A stretch of 20,639 nt of DNA, taken from assembly GCA_021205585.1 (NCBI GenBank), contig JAJPXI010000085.1, forward strand, positions 1 to 20,639. Reading direction: 5' to 3'. The position numbers and the translations under genes are program-made. Positions 7,598 through 15,102 of the stretch are shown piece by piece. Below the pieces are notes generated by a model that did not search any database, had not been told where the DNA came from, and saw nothing but the letters and a program-made list of their open reading frames with translations. Numbering within the stretch: position 1 is the first letter of the stretch; every line of letters begins with the position of its first letter. The stretch comes from Oscillospiraceae bacterium. Lineage in GTDB: Bacteria; Bacillota; Clostridia; Oscillospirales; Oscillospiraceae.

Positions 7598-8176
7598 TTA
7601 TTGTGCTTTGACAAATTCCAACAGATTGGCCAGCATATGCGGCCCTTCCGGGGTCATAATGGACTCCGGGTGAAATTGCAGGCCGAATACCGGGTATTTC
7701 TTATGGCCCACGGCCATGACCTCCCCGTCGTCGGCCCGCGCCAGGACGGACAGCGCTTCCGGCAAGGTCTCCTCCACCACAGACAGGGAGTGATACCGGG
7801 CCACCGGCGTCACCGGCGGACAGCCCTTGAACAGGGGGCAGTCCGCGTCCAACGTAGCCTGGGACTGCTTGCCGTGCATCAGGGTTTTGGCGTAGGACAC
7901 CGTGGCCCCGTAGGCGGTGCAGATGGCCTGGTGCCCCAGGCAGACCCCCAGGACAGGGATCTCTCCCCCCAGCTGGCGCACCGCCTCCACGCACACCCCC
8001 ACGTCCTCCGGGCGGCCGGGGCCGGGGGAGAGAATCAGGGCCTGGGGTTTTAGAGCGCGGATGTCCTCCGGGGTGACGGCGTCGTTGCGCACCACCTTGA
8101 TGTCCGGGTTCAGGGAGCCGATGAGCTGGTATAGGTTATAGGAAAAGCTGTCATAATTATCAATCAGCAGCAGCAT
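7598..8176 (-). CDS. trpG: Anthranilate synthase glutaminase subunit
   Basis: A 192-residue class I glutamine amidotransferase that supplies ammonia to TrpE. The nucleophile is Cys79 in GVCLGHQAI and the triad is completed by His169 and Glu171 in FHPES. LLIDNYDSFSYNL and LSPGPGRPED are typical of TrpG/PabA. The ATG at 8176 follows GGAGGCGGACTT and overlaps the end of trpE by 13 bases, so synthase and glutaminase are translationally coupled. It may also serve a PabB elsewhere, as TrpG does in some Firmicutes; no pabB is in the window. Confidence 0.96.
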   Translation of the reverse strand: MLLLIDNYDSFSYNLYQLIGSLNPDIKVVRNDAVTPEDIRALKPQALILSPGPGRPEDVGVCVEAVRQLGGEIPVLGVCLGHQAICTAYGATVSYAKTLMHGKQSQATLDADCPLFKGCPPVTPVARYHSLSVVEETLPEALSVLARADDGEVMAVGHKKYPVFGLQFHPESIMTPEGPHMLANLLEFVKAQ

Positions 8177-9636
8177 AAGTCCGCCTCCTCCGCCATTTGC
8201 AGGGCCTTGACCACGGCCTGGGCCTTGTTGATGCACTCCTGGTGTTCCACCTCCGGCACCGAGTCGGCCACGATGCCCGCCCCGCTGCGGACGAACACCT
8301 TGCCGTTTTTCTTGTAGGCGATGCGGATGGCGATGCAGGTGTCCAGGTTCCCCGTAAAGTCCAGGTAGCCAATGGCCCCGCCGTAAATGCCCCGCTTGTT
8401 GTCCTCAATGTCGTTAATCAGCTGGCAGGCCCGCAGCTTGGGCGCGCCGGACAGGGTGCCGGCGGGCAGGATGGCGTCCACGGCGTCCAGGGCCGTCCGG
8501 CCCGGGGCCAGCTCCCCCCGGACGGTGGAGCCGATGTGCATGACGTGGGAGTAGCGCTCGATGCAGTGGTACTTCTCCACCTGCACCGTGCCGAAGGAGC
8601 TGATTTTCCCGATGTCGTTGCGGCCCAGATCCACCAGCATATTGTGCTCTGCCAGCTCCTTCTCGTCGGCCAGCAGCTCCCGCTCCAGGCGCAGGTCTTC
8701 CTCCGGCGTGGCCCCCCTGGGCCGGGTGCCGGCCAGGGGGAAGGTGTGCAGCACCCCGTCCTCCAGCTTGACCAGCGTTTCCGGCGAGGCCCCGGCCACC
8801 TCCAAATCGGAGCTGGAGAAGTAGAACATATAGGGGGAAGGGTTGATGGTGCGCAGCACCCGGTAGGCGTTGAGCAGGCTGCCCTCATAGGAGGCCTCCA
8901 GCCGGTTGGACAGGACAATCTGGAAGATGTCCCCCTCCCGGATGTGACCCTTGGCCCGGCGCACCATCTGGCAGAAGGTGTCCCGGTCAAACAGCGGGGT
9001 GATGGGGCTGGTCAATCGGCCCGGCTGCTCCGGCTGGGGCTGACCGTGGCGGATTAAATCCGCCATGCGCTCCAGCTCCTGGCAGGCTCGGCCGTATTCG
9101 GCTTCCAGCTGCCCGTTGAGGGAGACGTTGACAATCAGGGTAATCTTCTGCCGGTAGTTGTCAAAGGCGATGACCTTGTCAAAGAGCATCAGATCCACGT
9201 CCTGGAACCCCTCCCGGTCCTCCGCGTCCAGGCGCAGGGTGGGCTCGGCGTACTTCAGGTAGTCATAGGAAAAGTACCCCACCAGGCCGCCGGTGAAGGT
9301 GGGGAAACCGGGGAACCGGGCGCTTTTATGCTCGTCTAAAATCTGTTTGATGTACCCGCCGGGGTCGTCCGTCTCGAACTGCGTCCCTCCCACCTTCATC
9401 ACGCCGTTCAGGCACGTCAGCTCCAGCCTGGGCTCATAGCCCAGAAAGGTATACCGGCCCCAGGTCTCGCCGCCCTCCACGGACTCCAGCATGTAGCAGT
9501 GCTCGGACACATTTTTGAGAATCCGAAGCACCTGGATGGGGGTTTTCACGTCGGACAGGATCTCCATGCCCACCGGCGCGGTTTTGTACCCCTCAGCGGC
9601 GGCCTGCCGCAGCCGCTCCAAATCGGGAAAAGCCAT
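8164..9636 (-). CDS. trpE: Anthranilate synthase component I
   Basis: A 490-residue chorismate-binding enzyme that converts chorismate and ammonia to anthranilate. MLES (49-52) with GRYTFLG (60-66) is the tryptophan feedback site. The chorismate site appears as PSPYMFYF (267-274), GASPE (282-286), GTRPRG (303-308), HNMLVDLGRND (331-341), PAGTLSGAPK (391-400) and SGAGIVADS. The ATG at 9636 has AAGGAG ten bases upstream; a longer frame to 9729 runs back into the T-box terminator and is rejected. The last three codons give Cys-Cys-Cys because TrpG's Leu codons are read one frame over in the overlap. It is the first gene of the operon, under T-box control and, by its motif, feedback inhibition. 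Confidence 0.97.
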   Translation of the reverse strand: MAFPDLERLRQAAAEGYKTAPVGMEILSDVKTPIQVLRILKNVSEHCYMLESVEGGETWGRYTFLGYEPRLELTCLNGVMKVGGTQFETDDPGGYIKQILDEHKSARFPGFPTFTGGLVGYFSYDYLKYAEPTLRLDAEDREGFQDVDLMLFDKVIAFDNYRQKITLIVNVSLNGQLEAEYGRACQELERMADLIRHGQPQPEQPGRLTSPITPLFDRDTFCQMVRRAKGHIREGDIFQIVLSNRLEASYEGSLLNAYRVLRTINPSPYMFYFSSSDLEVAGASPETLVKLEDGVLHTFPLAGTRPRGATPEEDLRLERELLADEKELAEHNMLVDLGRNDIGKISSFGTVQVEKYHCIERYSHVMHIGSTVRGELAPGRTALDAVDAILPAGTLSGAPKLRACQLINDIEDNKRGIYGGAIGYLDFTGNLDTCIAIRIAYKKNGKVFVRSGAGIVADSVPEVEHQECINKAQAVVKALQMAEEADLCCC

Positions 9637-9686
9637 TTTCCGCTCGCTCCTTCCATTCCGAAAGATTTGTTCCTCCGCCGGAAATG

Positions 9687-9721
9687 AAAAAATCCCTGAC
9701 GGAGCATTGCTCAGCCAAGGA
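9687..9721 (-). terminator. T-box regulatory terminator
   Basis: Read on the minus strand, TCCTTGGCTGAGCA pairs with TGCTCCGTCAGGGA over 14 positions with one mismatch and two G-U pairs around a one-base connector, followed by TTTTTT. It lies 12 bases after the T-box sequence and 50 bases before the trpE ATG, where the premature terminator of a transcriptional T-box is expected. Confidence 0.88.
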
Positions 9722-9957
9722 CGAATCAAAAGACCCGCGGTGCCACCTTGCTTTACGGAAAAATCCGCACCCTTTGCGGGGTACCAGCATACCCCCGGCC
9801 ACTGACGCGGGCCAGCGCGTTGCCAGCTACTCTCCCGACCGGGATTTCACCGCACCCTCAGCGGCCCATATGACGGCTTGCGTTCCGCCTGCCTCTCAGC
9901 AGCGCAGGCTCTCTGTAGGGGCACAGCCGTCCTTATCCCGCCTCAACGGTTTACAGG
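9687..9957 (-). promoter_or_regulatory. T-box riboswitch, tRNA-Trp type
   Basis: The leader of the trp operon carries AAGGTGGCACCGCGGG (9749-9734), the T-box sequence that pairs with the uncharged tRNA acceptor end. The apical stem I elements AGAGAGCC and GCTGAGAGGC lie at about 9914-9890. GACGGC and GCCGTC pair in stem I, with a second GCGG/CCGC stem below. The internal loop between them has ATATGGG on its 3' side, so UGG (Trp) at 9868-9866 followed by a purine is the likely specifier codon. The mechanism known for the family is that uncharged tRNA-Trp stabilises an antiterminator and lets RNA polymerase read into trpE. The folding was done by eye; the specifier is inference supported by the operon's content. 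Confidence 0.9.
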
Positions 9958-9961
9958 CGTT

Positions 9962-9990
9962 ACTTTACCACAATTTCCGCCCCATGTCAA
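9962..9990 (-). promoter_or_regulatory. trp operon promoter
   Basis: On the minus strand, a perfect TTGACA (9990-9985) is separated by 17 bases from TAAAGT (9967-9962). Transcription would begin near 9955, at the 5' end of the T-box fold. A strong promoter combined with leader termination fits regulation after initiation. Confidence 0.85.
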
Positions 9991-10019
9991 GGGGAAACTT
10001 CGGGCAAAGCGGAAATAAT

Positions 10020-10108
10020 GGAACCTCTAGGAAGGACTGATTAAATCGGTAAGAGCAGATGGCAAAAGATTTTGTCAGATGCCGCAGACATAGTTTTTAG
10101 GGGTTCCC
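10020..10108 (-). mobile_element. MITE-like hairpin element, copy 1
   Basis: An 89-base element shares most of its length with the one at 17716-17796, in opposite orientation. The two agree closely over the block from GCAGATGGCAAAAG to the outer TTCCC end (about 50 bases with one difference). This copy's left arm is diverged (GGAACCTCTAGGAAGGACTG), so its terminal repeats no longer pair well beyond GGAACCTCTA. No target duplication is evident and no transposase is encoded. It sits between the divergent trp and pgi promoters and contains neither. Confidence 0.8.
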
Positions 10109-10206
10109 TTCTTTTATGAAGAATCAGTATAAGACGTTCTTCGTCAAACGGAAGTCTGCCGCAGCATGCGCAGGCAGGCGGCCCGCGCGAGATTTTCTCC
10201 TGGAGA

Positions 10207-10235
10207 TTGACAGCATATGTATGACCGGGTATAAT
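10207..10235 (+). promoter_or_regulatory. pgi promoter, consensus sigma-A
   Basis: A perfect TTGACA (10207-10212), a 17-base spacer and a perfect TATAAT (10230-10235) lie 36 bases before the pgi start. This is the strongest promoter match in the window and suggests constitutive high expression. Confidence 0.9.
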
Positions 10236-10270
10236 ATATACACAGGAATCAATACACAGGAGGTTTGGAT

Positions 10271-11572
10271 ATGCTTGTCAACACCACATACGCGGCCCTG
10301 GGGCCGGATTTTCTGACGGGCCGGGCGGGGGCTTTGGAGAACGCCCACCAGATGCTGCGCCGGGGGGACGGCCCCGGCGGGGAATTTACCGGCTGGGTGG
10401 ATCTGCCCGAAACCTACGACCGGGAGGAGTTTTCCCGCATTCAGGCGGCAGCCCGGCGCATCCGGGAGAAGTCCCAGGCGCTGGTGGTCATCGGCATCGG
10501 CGGGTCCTACCTGGGGGCCAGGGCGGCCATCGAGCTGCTGGGGGCGGACAGCGCCGCGCCCCGCATCTGCTTCGCCGGAAACGGCCTGTCCACTGACGCC
10601 CTGCTGGAGCTGCTGGAGAGCCTGGAGGGGCAGGACTTTTCCGTCAACGTCATCTCCAAGTCGGGCACCACCACCGAACCCGCCGTCACCTTCCGCATTT
10701 TCAAAAAGCTGCTGGAGGAACGTTACGGCAGGGAGGGAGCCAGGCAGCGCATTTACGCCACCACCGACAAGGCCCGTGGCGCCCTGAAGTCCATGGCGGA
10801 TAAGGAGGGGTACGAGTGCTTCGTGGTTCCCGACGAGATCGGCGGGCGCTACTCGGTGCTGACCGCCGTGGGATTGCTGCCCATTGCCGCCGCCGGGATT
10901 TCTATCGAGGACTTGATGGCCGGGGCCGCCGCCGAACGGGAGCGCCTGCTTGTCCCCGGTTCGGACAACGCCGCCTGGCAGTACGCCGCCGCCCGGAACG
11001 CCCTGTATGAGAGCGGCAAGCGCGTCGAGCTGCTGGCCTGTTACGAGCCCTCCTTCCGCTTTTTCGCCGAGTGGTGGAAGCAGCTGTACGGGGAGAGCGA
11101 GGGGAAGGGGCACAGGGGCCTGTTCCCCGCCAGCGTGGAGTTTACAGCGGATTTGCACTCTATGGGCCAGTACATCCAGGACGGGGAGCGCATCCTGCTG
11201 GAGACGGTGGTGCGTTTCGAGCAGCCTCGGGGTCAGCTGTATATCCCGGAGGATCCGGAGGATCTGGACGGACTGAACTTCCTGGCCGGGAAGAGCCTGG
11301 CCTTCGTGGCCGAGCAGGCCATCAACGGCACCCGCCTGGCCCATGTGGACGGGGGCGTGCCCAACCTGGTGCTGACCCTGCCCCGGCGGGACGCGCGGAG
11401 CGTGGGGGAAATGATTTACTTCTTTGAATTTGCCTGCGGCCTGTCCGGCTACCTGCTGGGGGTCAACCCCTTCGACCAGCCGGGGGTGGAGGCCTACAAG
11501 CAGAATATGTTCGCCCTTTTGGGAAAGCCCGGCAGCGAGGCGCGCCGGGAGGAGTTGCTCAAACGCATTTAG
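10271..11572 (+). CDS. pgi: Glucose-6-phosphate isomerase
   Basis: A 433-residue enzyme that interconverts glucose 6-phosphate and fructose 6-phosphate in the cytoplasm. It has the two SIS domains of the short bacterial PGI type: GIGGS (75-79), SKSGTTTE (129-136), the signature DEIGGRYS (188-195), GESEGK (274-279), LHSMGQ with His296, and QPGVEAYKQN with the catalytic Lys410. Length is close to the Bacillus-type enzyme (about 450). The ATG at 10271 is seven bases after AGGAGG (10258-10263); a TTG two codons earlier is too close to that site. It stands alone behind its own promoter and is divergent from trp. No terminator was seen before the next promoter. Confidence 0.97.
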   Translation: MLVNTTYAALGPDFLTGRAGALENAHQMLRRGDGPGGEFTGWVDLPETYDREEFSRIQAAARRIREKSQALVVIGIGGSYLGARAAIELLGADSAAPRICFAGNGLSTDALLELLESLEGQDFSVNVISKSGTTTEPAVTFRIFKKLLEERYGREGARQRIYATTDKARGALKSMADKEGYECFVVPDEIGGRYSVLTAVGLLPIAAAGISIEDLMAGAAAERERLLVPGSDNAAWQYAAARNALYESGKRVELLACYEPSFRFFAEWWKQLYGESEGKGHRGLFPASVEFTADLHSMGQYIQDGERILLETVVRFEQPRGQLYIPEDPEDLDGLNFLAGKSLAFVAEQAINGTRLAHVDGGVPNLVLTLPRRDARSVGEMIYFFEFACGLSGYLLGVNPFDQPGVEAYKQNMFALLGKPGSEARREELLKRI

Positions 11573-11597
11573 GAATAATATGGGAGTAAAAAAGCGG

Positions 11598-11626
11598 TTG
11601 CAATTCGGACGAAATGATGGTAGGAT
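11598..11626 (+). promoter_or_regulatory. Probable promoter of the P-loop gene
   Basis: TTGCAA (11598-11603), a 17-base spacer and TAGGAT (11621-11626) lie in the gap between pgi and the next gene, 56 bases before its ATG. An overlapping GATAAT at 11624-11629 is an alternative -10 with a long spacer. The match is moderate. Confidence 0.5.
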
Positions 11627-11682
11627 AATAGTATCCAAACCGGCCGGGCGCGGCCCGGCATACATCAAAGGAGTGATCGTAT

Positions 11683-12093
11683 ATGGTCAAAGTAATTATG
11701 GGCCTGAAGGGCACCGGGAAAACCAAGCAAATGGTCGAGTTAATCAACGCCGCCGCCGGCGCGGAAAACGGCAACGTGGTGGCCATCGAGCACAGCCGCT
11801 CCCTGACCTTCGATATTCACTATAAAATCCGCCTGGTGGACGCCGTCAGCTATCAGATTAACACCTACGAGTCCCTGCGGGGCTTCATCTGCGGCCTGTA
11901 CGCCGGAAATTACGACATTACCCACATCTTCATCGAGGGCCTGCGCAAGATTCTCCCCGACGAGAACCAGGAGAGTACCACCCGCTTCCTGGACTGGCTG
12001 GAGCGGTTCTCCCAGGAGAACGGCATTAAATTCACCGTCTCCATCTCCGTAGACCCCGCCCTGGCCCCGGAGGGGATAAAAAAATATCTGTAA
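11683..12093 (+). CDS. Small P-loop protein, function unknown
   Basis: A 136-residue soluble protein with a Walker A motif at its N-terminus, GLKGTGKT (7-14), and a possible Walker B strand, THIFIEGL, ending in an acid. The central part (LTFDIHYKIRLVDA, RGFICGLYAGNYD) and the end (KFTVSISVDPALAPEGIKKYL) look strongly constrained. From memory of the family, very similar short proteins are widespread in Oscillospiraceae and related Clostridia, sometimes loosely annotated as PilT-like or ATP-binding. It lacks the length and motifs of a real PilT ATPase. The ATG at 11683 follows AAAGGAG by nine bases. It has its own promoter and a strong terminator downstream, so it is probably a single-gene unit. 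Nucleotide binding is likely; no role can be assigned. Confidence 0.85.
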   Translation: MVKVIMGLKGTGKTKQMVELINAAAGAENGNVVAIEHSRSLTFDIHYKIRLVDAVSYQINTYESLRGFICGLYAGNYDITHIFIEGLRKILPDENQESTTRFLDWLERFSQENGIKFTVSISVDPALAPEGIKKYL

Positions 12094-12159
12094 AAGCAGT
12101 TCTGCCTGCGCTTGATTTTATCAAGGGCAGTGTGCTGCAACAGGTTCATGCGGCATACG

Positions 12160-12194
12160 AAAAGTCCCGGAGGCGCCATCTCCGGGACTTTTTA
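12160..12194. terminator. Bidirectional intrinsic terminator
   Basis: AAAAGTCCCGGAG (12160-12172) pairs perfectly with CTCCGGGACTTTT (12180-12192) around a seven-base loop and is followed by TTTATT on the plus strand. The A-run on the left gives a T-run on the other strand. It can end both the P-loop gene (stop at 12093) and the convergent ypeB (stop at 12306). A smaller hairpin, CTGCC...GGCAG with inner CTTGAT/ATCAAG at 12102-12130, lies just before it and lacks a T-tract. The remaining 110 bases to ypeB hold nothing I recognise. Confidence 0.88.
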
Positions 12195-12305
12195 TTCCAT
12201 TCTTGCGCGGAGGCAACGCTGCCGATTGTAGAAAAACATTTCTTCAATAAAATTCGCTCAAATCACTTCAGCCCAAAAGATAAGCAATATTGCCGATTTT
12301 GAACA

Positions 12306-13643
12306 TTACCAGACCAGCGTGCCGCTGTCGTCCTCCAGGAGCAGGAGGATGCGCTCTTCATTGCCGGTGGCGGCGTTGACATAGACCAGCACGTGGGCGT
12401 CCTGCTGCGTGCGGCACTTGAACTCGTGGCACAGCACCTCGGACTCCCCCGCCGTGGGGATTAGGGCCAACTGGTGGGACAGCACCTCCAGCTGGGGGGA
12501 AACTGCGGTCTGGGCCTCCTCCCGGCTGATTTGGGGCGTCTCCAGGGCGCGCCGGGTGTGGTTCATCACCCAGCCGTGGCTTTCAAAGCCCACGATTTCC
12601 CCGTTGTCCAGGGCCACCGAGACCTTAATCAAATCGGGGTAGCACAGCACATCCCCCTGCATCGGGGCGAAGTGGAGGGTCAGCACGTTATCCTGCCGGA
12701 TATGGTAGCTCTCTTTCATGGAGGAAAAGCCCCGTTCCTCCAGAAAGGCTTTCGCGGCGGCCACGGCCTGCACCGTGGACACGGCGGCCTCCCCCACGCT
12801 CCGGGCGTTCAGCAGCTCCAGCACCTGGCCCCCCTGGCGGGTCACCTCCACGTAGGCGTTCCCGGCCCGCAGGGCCCAGGTGGGCAGCGCCCCCGCCCCC
12901 TGGCCCGCCGGGGTCACCTCCTGGGGCTGGCAGCCCAGGAAGGCCGCCGCCCGCTCCAGGGCCTGCTCCTGGGTGACTTCCTCCAGCCCCTCCAGGGCCA
13001 GGGGGATCCGGCGGCTGAGATGCTCGGAGAAGGGGCCGTCGTAGATCAGAGAGGGGGTTTCGGGGAAGTCGGCCTCGATGTCCTGAAAGCTGTTCCCGCC
13101 GGTTTCAGCCTGGCCGTCCCCGGCGCTCAGGGTCTGTTCCGCGTCCAGCAGCCGTGCCATGTCCGCCGTCCCGCCGGACAGGCCGGCCTCCAGCTCCAGC
13201 AGGGCGGAGGACAGGGCGGAGGAGGCCTCGGCCAGCTGCCCCAGCTGCAGACTGTCCTCCTGGCGGCAGCCCTCCAGGGCGCAGCTTTTTACCAGGGCGT
13301 TGGCGTAGTCCCCCGTCTGGGCCAGGAAAGCGCAGGTCTGCTCCAGCAAAACATCGGAGGCGGGCAGCTCCCCCAGGGCCATCTGGGCCGTCATGGCCCG
13401 GGCGTACAGGTCGGCGCATAGGGACTGCATCAAAACCGGCGTGGTGACGTATTGCAGCTTCTGCAAATCCGCGTCCATCTCCGACACGGCGGCGGTCAGC
13501 TCGTAATAGGCGCGCACGGCGTTCATCTCCAGCAGCCGCTGGTTCCGGGCCGCCCGGCTGTACCCCTGGATGGCAAATCCCGCCGCCAGGGCGACGGCCG
13601 CCGCCACTGCCGTGATTTGAAGCACCCGTTTTCTCCTGCCCAT
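12306..13643 (-). CDS. ypeB: Germination protein YpeB
   Basis: A 445-residue membrane-anchored protein. Residues 1-6 are basic (MGRRKR), a single membrane helix spans about 8-27, and a helical region follows (AYYELTAAVSEMDADLQKLQY, ALGELPASDVLLEQTCAFLAQTGDYA) typical of YpeB's N-terminal domain. The C-terminal half contains PepSY-like repeats (from about 225: LEEVTQEQALERAAAFLG, later AVAAAKAFLEERGFSS and ISREEAQTAV). YpeB is needed in the spore to place and stabilise SleB, the cortex-lytic enzyme that opens the spore during germination. The usual neighbour sleB is not in the window. The ATG at 13643 has AGGAGG eight bases upstream. I found no clear sigma-G promoter by eye. It implies the organism forms spores. 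Confidence 0.92.
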   Translation of the reverse strand: MGRRKRVLQITAVAAAVALAAGFAIQGYSRAARNQRLLEMNAVRAYYELTAAVSEMDADLQKLQYVTTPVLMQSLCADLYARAMTAQMALGELPASDVLLEQTCAFLAQTGDYANALVKSCALEGCRQEDSLQLGQLAEASSALSSALLELEAGLSGGTADMARLLDAEQTLSAGDGQAETGGNSFQDIEADFPETPSLIYDGPFSEHLSRRIPLALEGLEEVTQEQALERAAAFLGCQPQEVTPAGQGAGALPTWALRAGNAYVEVTRQGGQVLELLNARSVGEAAVSTVQAVAAAKAFLEERGFSSMKESYHIRQDNVLTLHFAPMQGDVLCYPDLIKVSVALDNGEIVGFESHGWVMNHTRRALETPQISREEAQTAVSPQLEVLSHQLALIPTAGESEVLCHEFKCRTQQDAHVLVYVNAATGNEERILLLLEDDSGTLVW

Positions 13644-13816
13644 GACAATGGCCTCCTTTCGTCATCCATCTCAGTTTGCCGCCGCCGCCCGGCGGCTATG
13701 CGCGAAAAGGGGCGCTTAATTTATGGGAATTTTGCAATCTACATGAGACAAAAAAATAAAATTTTTCCAATTCATTTTTCGCATGGGACGGAAATCCGCC
13801 GGGCCGCAGAAATCAG

Positions 13817-13846
13817 TTGACAGCGCGGGCAAAAATGTATTAAAAT
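13817..13846 (+). promoter_or_regulatory. Promoter of the rfbA-yerC-permease-purB unit
   Basis: TTGACA (13817-13822), an 18-base spacer and TAAAAT (13841-13846) lie 48 bases before rfbA, in the gap divergent to ypeB. Confidence 0.75.
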
Positions 13847-13894
13847 GAAAGTAATCCAGGGCCGCAGGCCAATGTAAAAGAAAGGAAGCATTCT

Positions 13895-14755
13895 ATGAAA
13901 GGAATCATTCTGGCGGCGGGCAAGGGGACCCGCCTATACCCGATGACCTACCCGGTCAGCAAGCCGCTTCTCCCCGTCTTTGACAAGCCCATGATTTATT
14001 ACCCCCTGGACGTGCTGCTCCAGGCGGGTATCCGGGACATTCTGGTCATTATCCCGCCGGGGGGCGTGGCCCGCGCCTTTGAGGACACCCTGGGGGACGG
14101 ATCCCGCTTCGGCGCCCGCATTTCCTACAAGGAGCAGCCGGTGGCCCGGGGCATCGCCGACGCGCTGATTTTGGGCGCGGAGTTTATCAAGGGCGACCGG
14201 GTCTGCCTGGCCCTGGGGGACAATATTTTTTACTCCCCCACCTTTGGGAAAAACCTCCGGGATGCCCTGAGGCACCAGCAGGGGGCCACCATCTTCGGCT
14301 TCTATGTGGAGGACCCCCGGCCCTTCGGCGTGGTGGAGTTCGACGAGAAGGGCAACATGCTCAGCCTGGAGGAAAAGCCCCAGTACCCCAAGTCCAACTA
14401 TGTGGTGCCGGGCTTGTACTTTTACGACAAGGACGCCAGCGAAATTGCCAAAAACCTGAAGCCCTCCGCCCGGGGGGAGCTGGAGATTACTGACGTGAAC
14501 ATCGAGTACATGCGGCGCAAAAAGCTGAAGGTCTCCCTGCTGGACAGGGATTTTACCTGGCACGACGCCGGGAACGCCAAGAGCCTGCTGGCGGCGGCCA
14601 ACGAAATCAGGCGGCTGCAAAAGGAGAGCGGCCGTCTCATCGGCTGCATCGAGGAGACCGCCTGGCGGCAGGGCTTTATCACCACCCAGCAGAGGAATGA
14701 GGTCGGCGAGAGCATGAAAACCACCCGGTACGGCCAGTACCTGATGAATTTGTAA
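13895..14755 (+). CDS. rfbA: Glucose-1-phosphate thymidylyltransferase
   Basis: A 286-residue nucleotidyltransferase that makes dTDP-glucose from glucose 1-phosphate and dTTP, the first step toward dTDP-rhamnose and related sugars. Landmarks: AAGKGTRLYP (7-16) nucleotide-binding loop, SKPLLPVFDKPMIYYPL, GDN (108-110) with the metal-binding Asp, EEKP (159-162), and GELEITD (194-200). The usual WLDTGT near the active site reads WHDAGN (222-227), keeping Asp224. The C-terminus ending YGQYLMNL is normal, so it is full length. The ATG at 13895 follows AAAGGAAG. No rfbB, rfbC or rfbD is adjacent; the other steps must be elsewhere, or the enzyme feeds another pathway. A UTP-type activity cannot be excluded from sequence alone. 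Confidence 0.92.
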   Translation: MKGIILAAGKGTRLYPMTYPVSKPLLPVFDKPMIYYPLDVLLQAGIRDILVIIPPGGVARAFEDTLGDGSRFGARISYKEQPVARGIADALILGAEFIKGDRVCLALGDNIFYSPTFGKNLRDALRHQQGATIFGFYVEDPRPFGVVEFDEKGNMLSLEEKPQYPKSNYVVPGLYFYDKDASEIAKNLKPSARGELEITDVNIEYMRRKKLKVSLLDRDFTWHDAGNAKSLLAAANEIRRLQKESGRLIGCIEETAWRQGFITTQQRNEVGESMKTTRYGQYLMNL

Positions 14756-14778
14756 AAGACGGAAAGGAGGGGCTGCCC

Positions 14779-15102
14779 ATGGCCCGGGAGAACGAGCGCG
14801 ATATGGCGCTGTATGAAATCGTGATGAAGCTGAACTCCCCGGAGGAGTGCAGGCGCTTTTTCGAGGATCTGTGCACCCAGGCGGAGCTGCGGGCCATGGA
14901 GCAGCGGTTCCAGGTGGCCCTGTGCCTGCACCGGGGGATGGTCTATGTGGACATCTCGGAAAAAATGGGCGTCAGCAGCGCCACCGTCAGCCGGGTGCGT
15001 CACGCTATGCTGGAGGGCGGCGCGGGCGGCGTGATGCAGGAGGTGCTCCGGCGGGAGATGCCCGCAGGCGGCGGGGCGGAGAAGCCGGAGGCTAAGAATT
15101 GA
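14779..15102 (+). CDS. yerC: YerC/YecD family TrpR-like DNA-binding protein
   Basis: A 107-residue protein of the TrpR-related YerC family. The helical core LNSPEECRRFFEDLCTQAEL (18-37) and the helix-turn-helix (about 56-75, with YVDISEKMGVSSATVSR) are clear. The tail after residue 93 is disordered and rich in Gly, Ala and Glu. It shares the TrpR fold, but tryptophan binding is not established for YerC proteins, and the trp operon here has a T-box leader. The ATG at 14779 is preceded by AAAGGAGG, 23 bases after rfbA. Its stop overlaps the TTG start of the permease by four bases, so these two are coupled. Confidence 0.9.
   Translation: MARENERDMALYEIVMKLNSPEECRRFFEDLCTQAELRAMEQRFQVALCLHRGMVYVDISEKMGVSSATVSRVRHAMLEGGAGGVMQEVLRREMPAGGGAEKPEAKN

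Noticed and set aside
8164..8176. Cys-Cys-Cys end of TrpE as a metal-binding tail
   Set aside because: The three TGC codons are the out-of-frame reading of the CTG Leu codons that start trpG in the 13-base overlap, so the triplet is probably incidental.
10116..10316. 66-codon plus-strand frame starting just after the MITE-like copy 1
   Set aside because: It runs through the perfect pgi promoter and into pgi in another frame, with no ribosome site, so it is unlikely to be translated.
10124..11668. 514-codon open frame on the minus strand across pgi
   Set aside because: It is antisense to pgi, whose catalytic motifs, ribosome site and promoter are all clear. The product is Gly/Pro/Gln-rich with no family resemblance, as expected of a GC-rich shadow frame.
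13644..13760. Sigma-G promoter for ypeB
   Set aside because: A CATAAAT sequence resembles a -10, but I could not find a matching -35 at the right distance, so it is not annotated.
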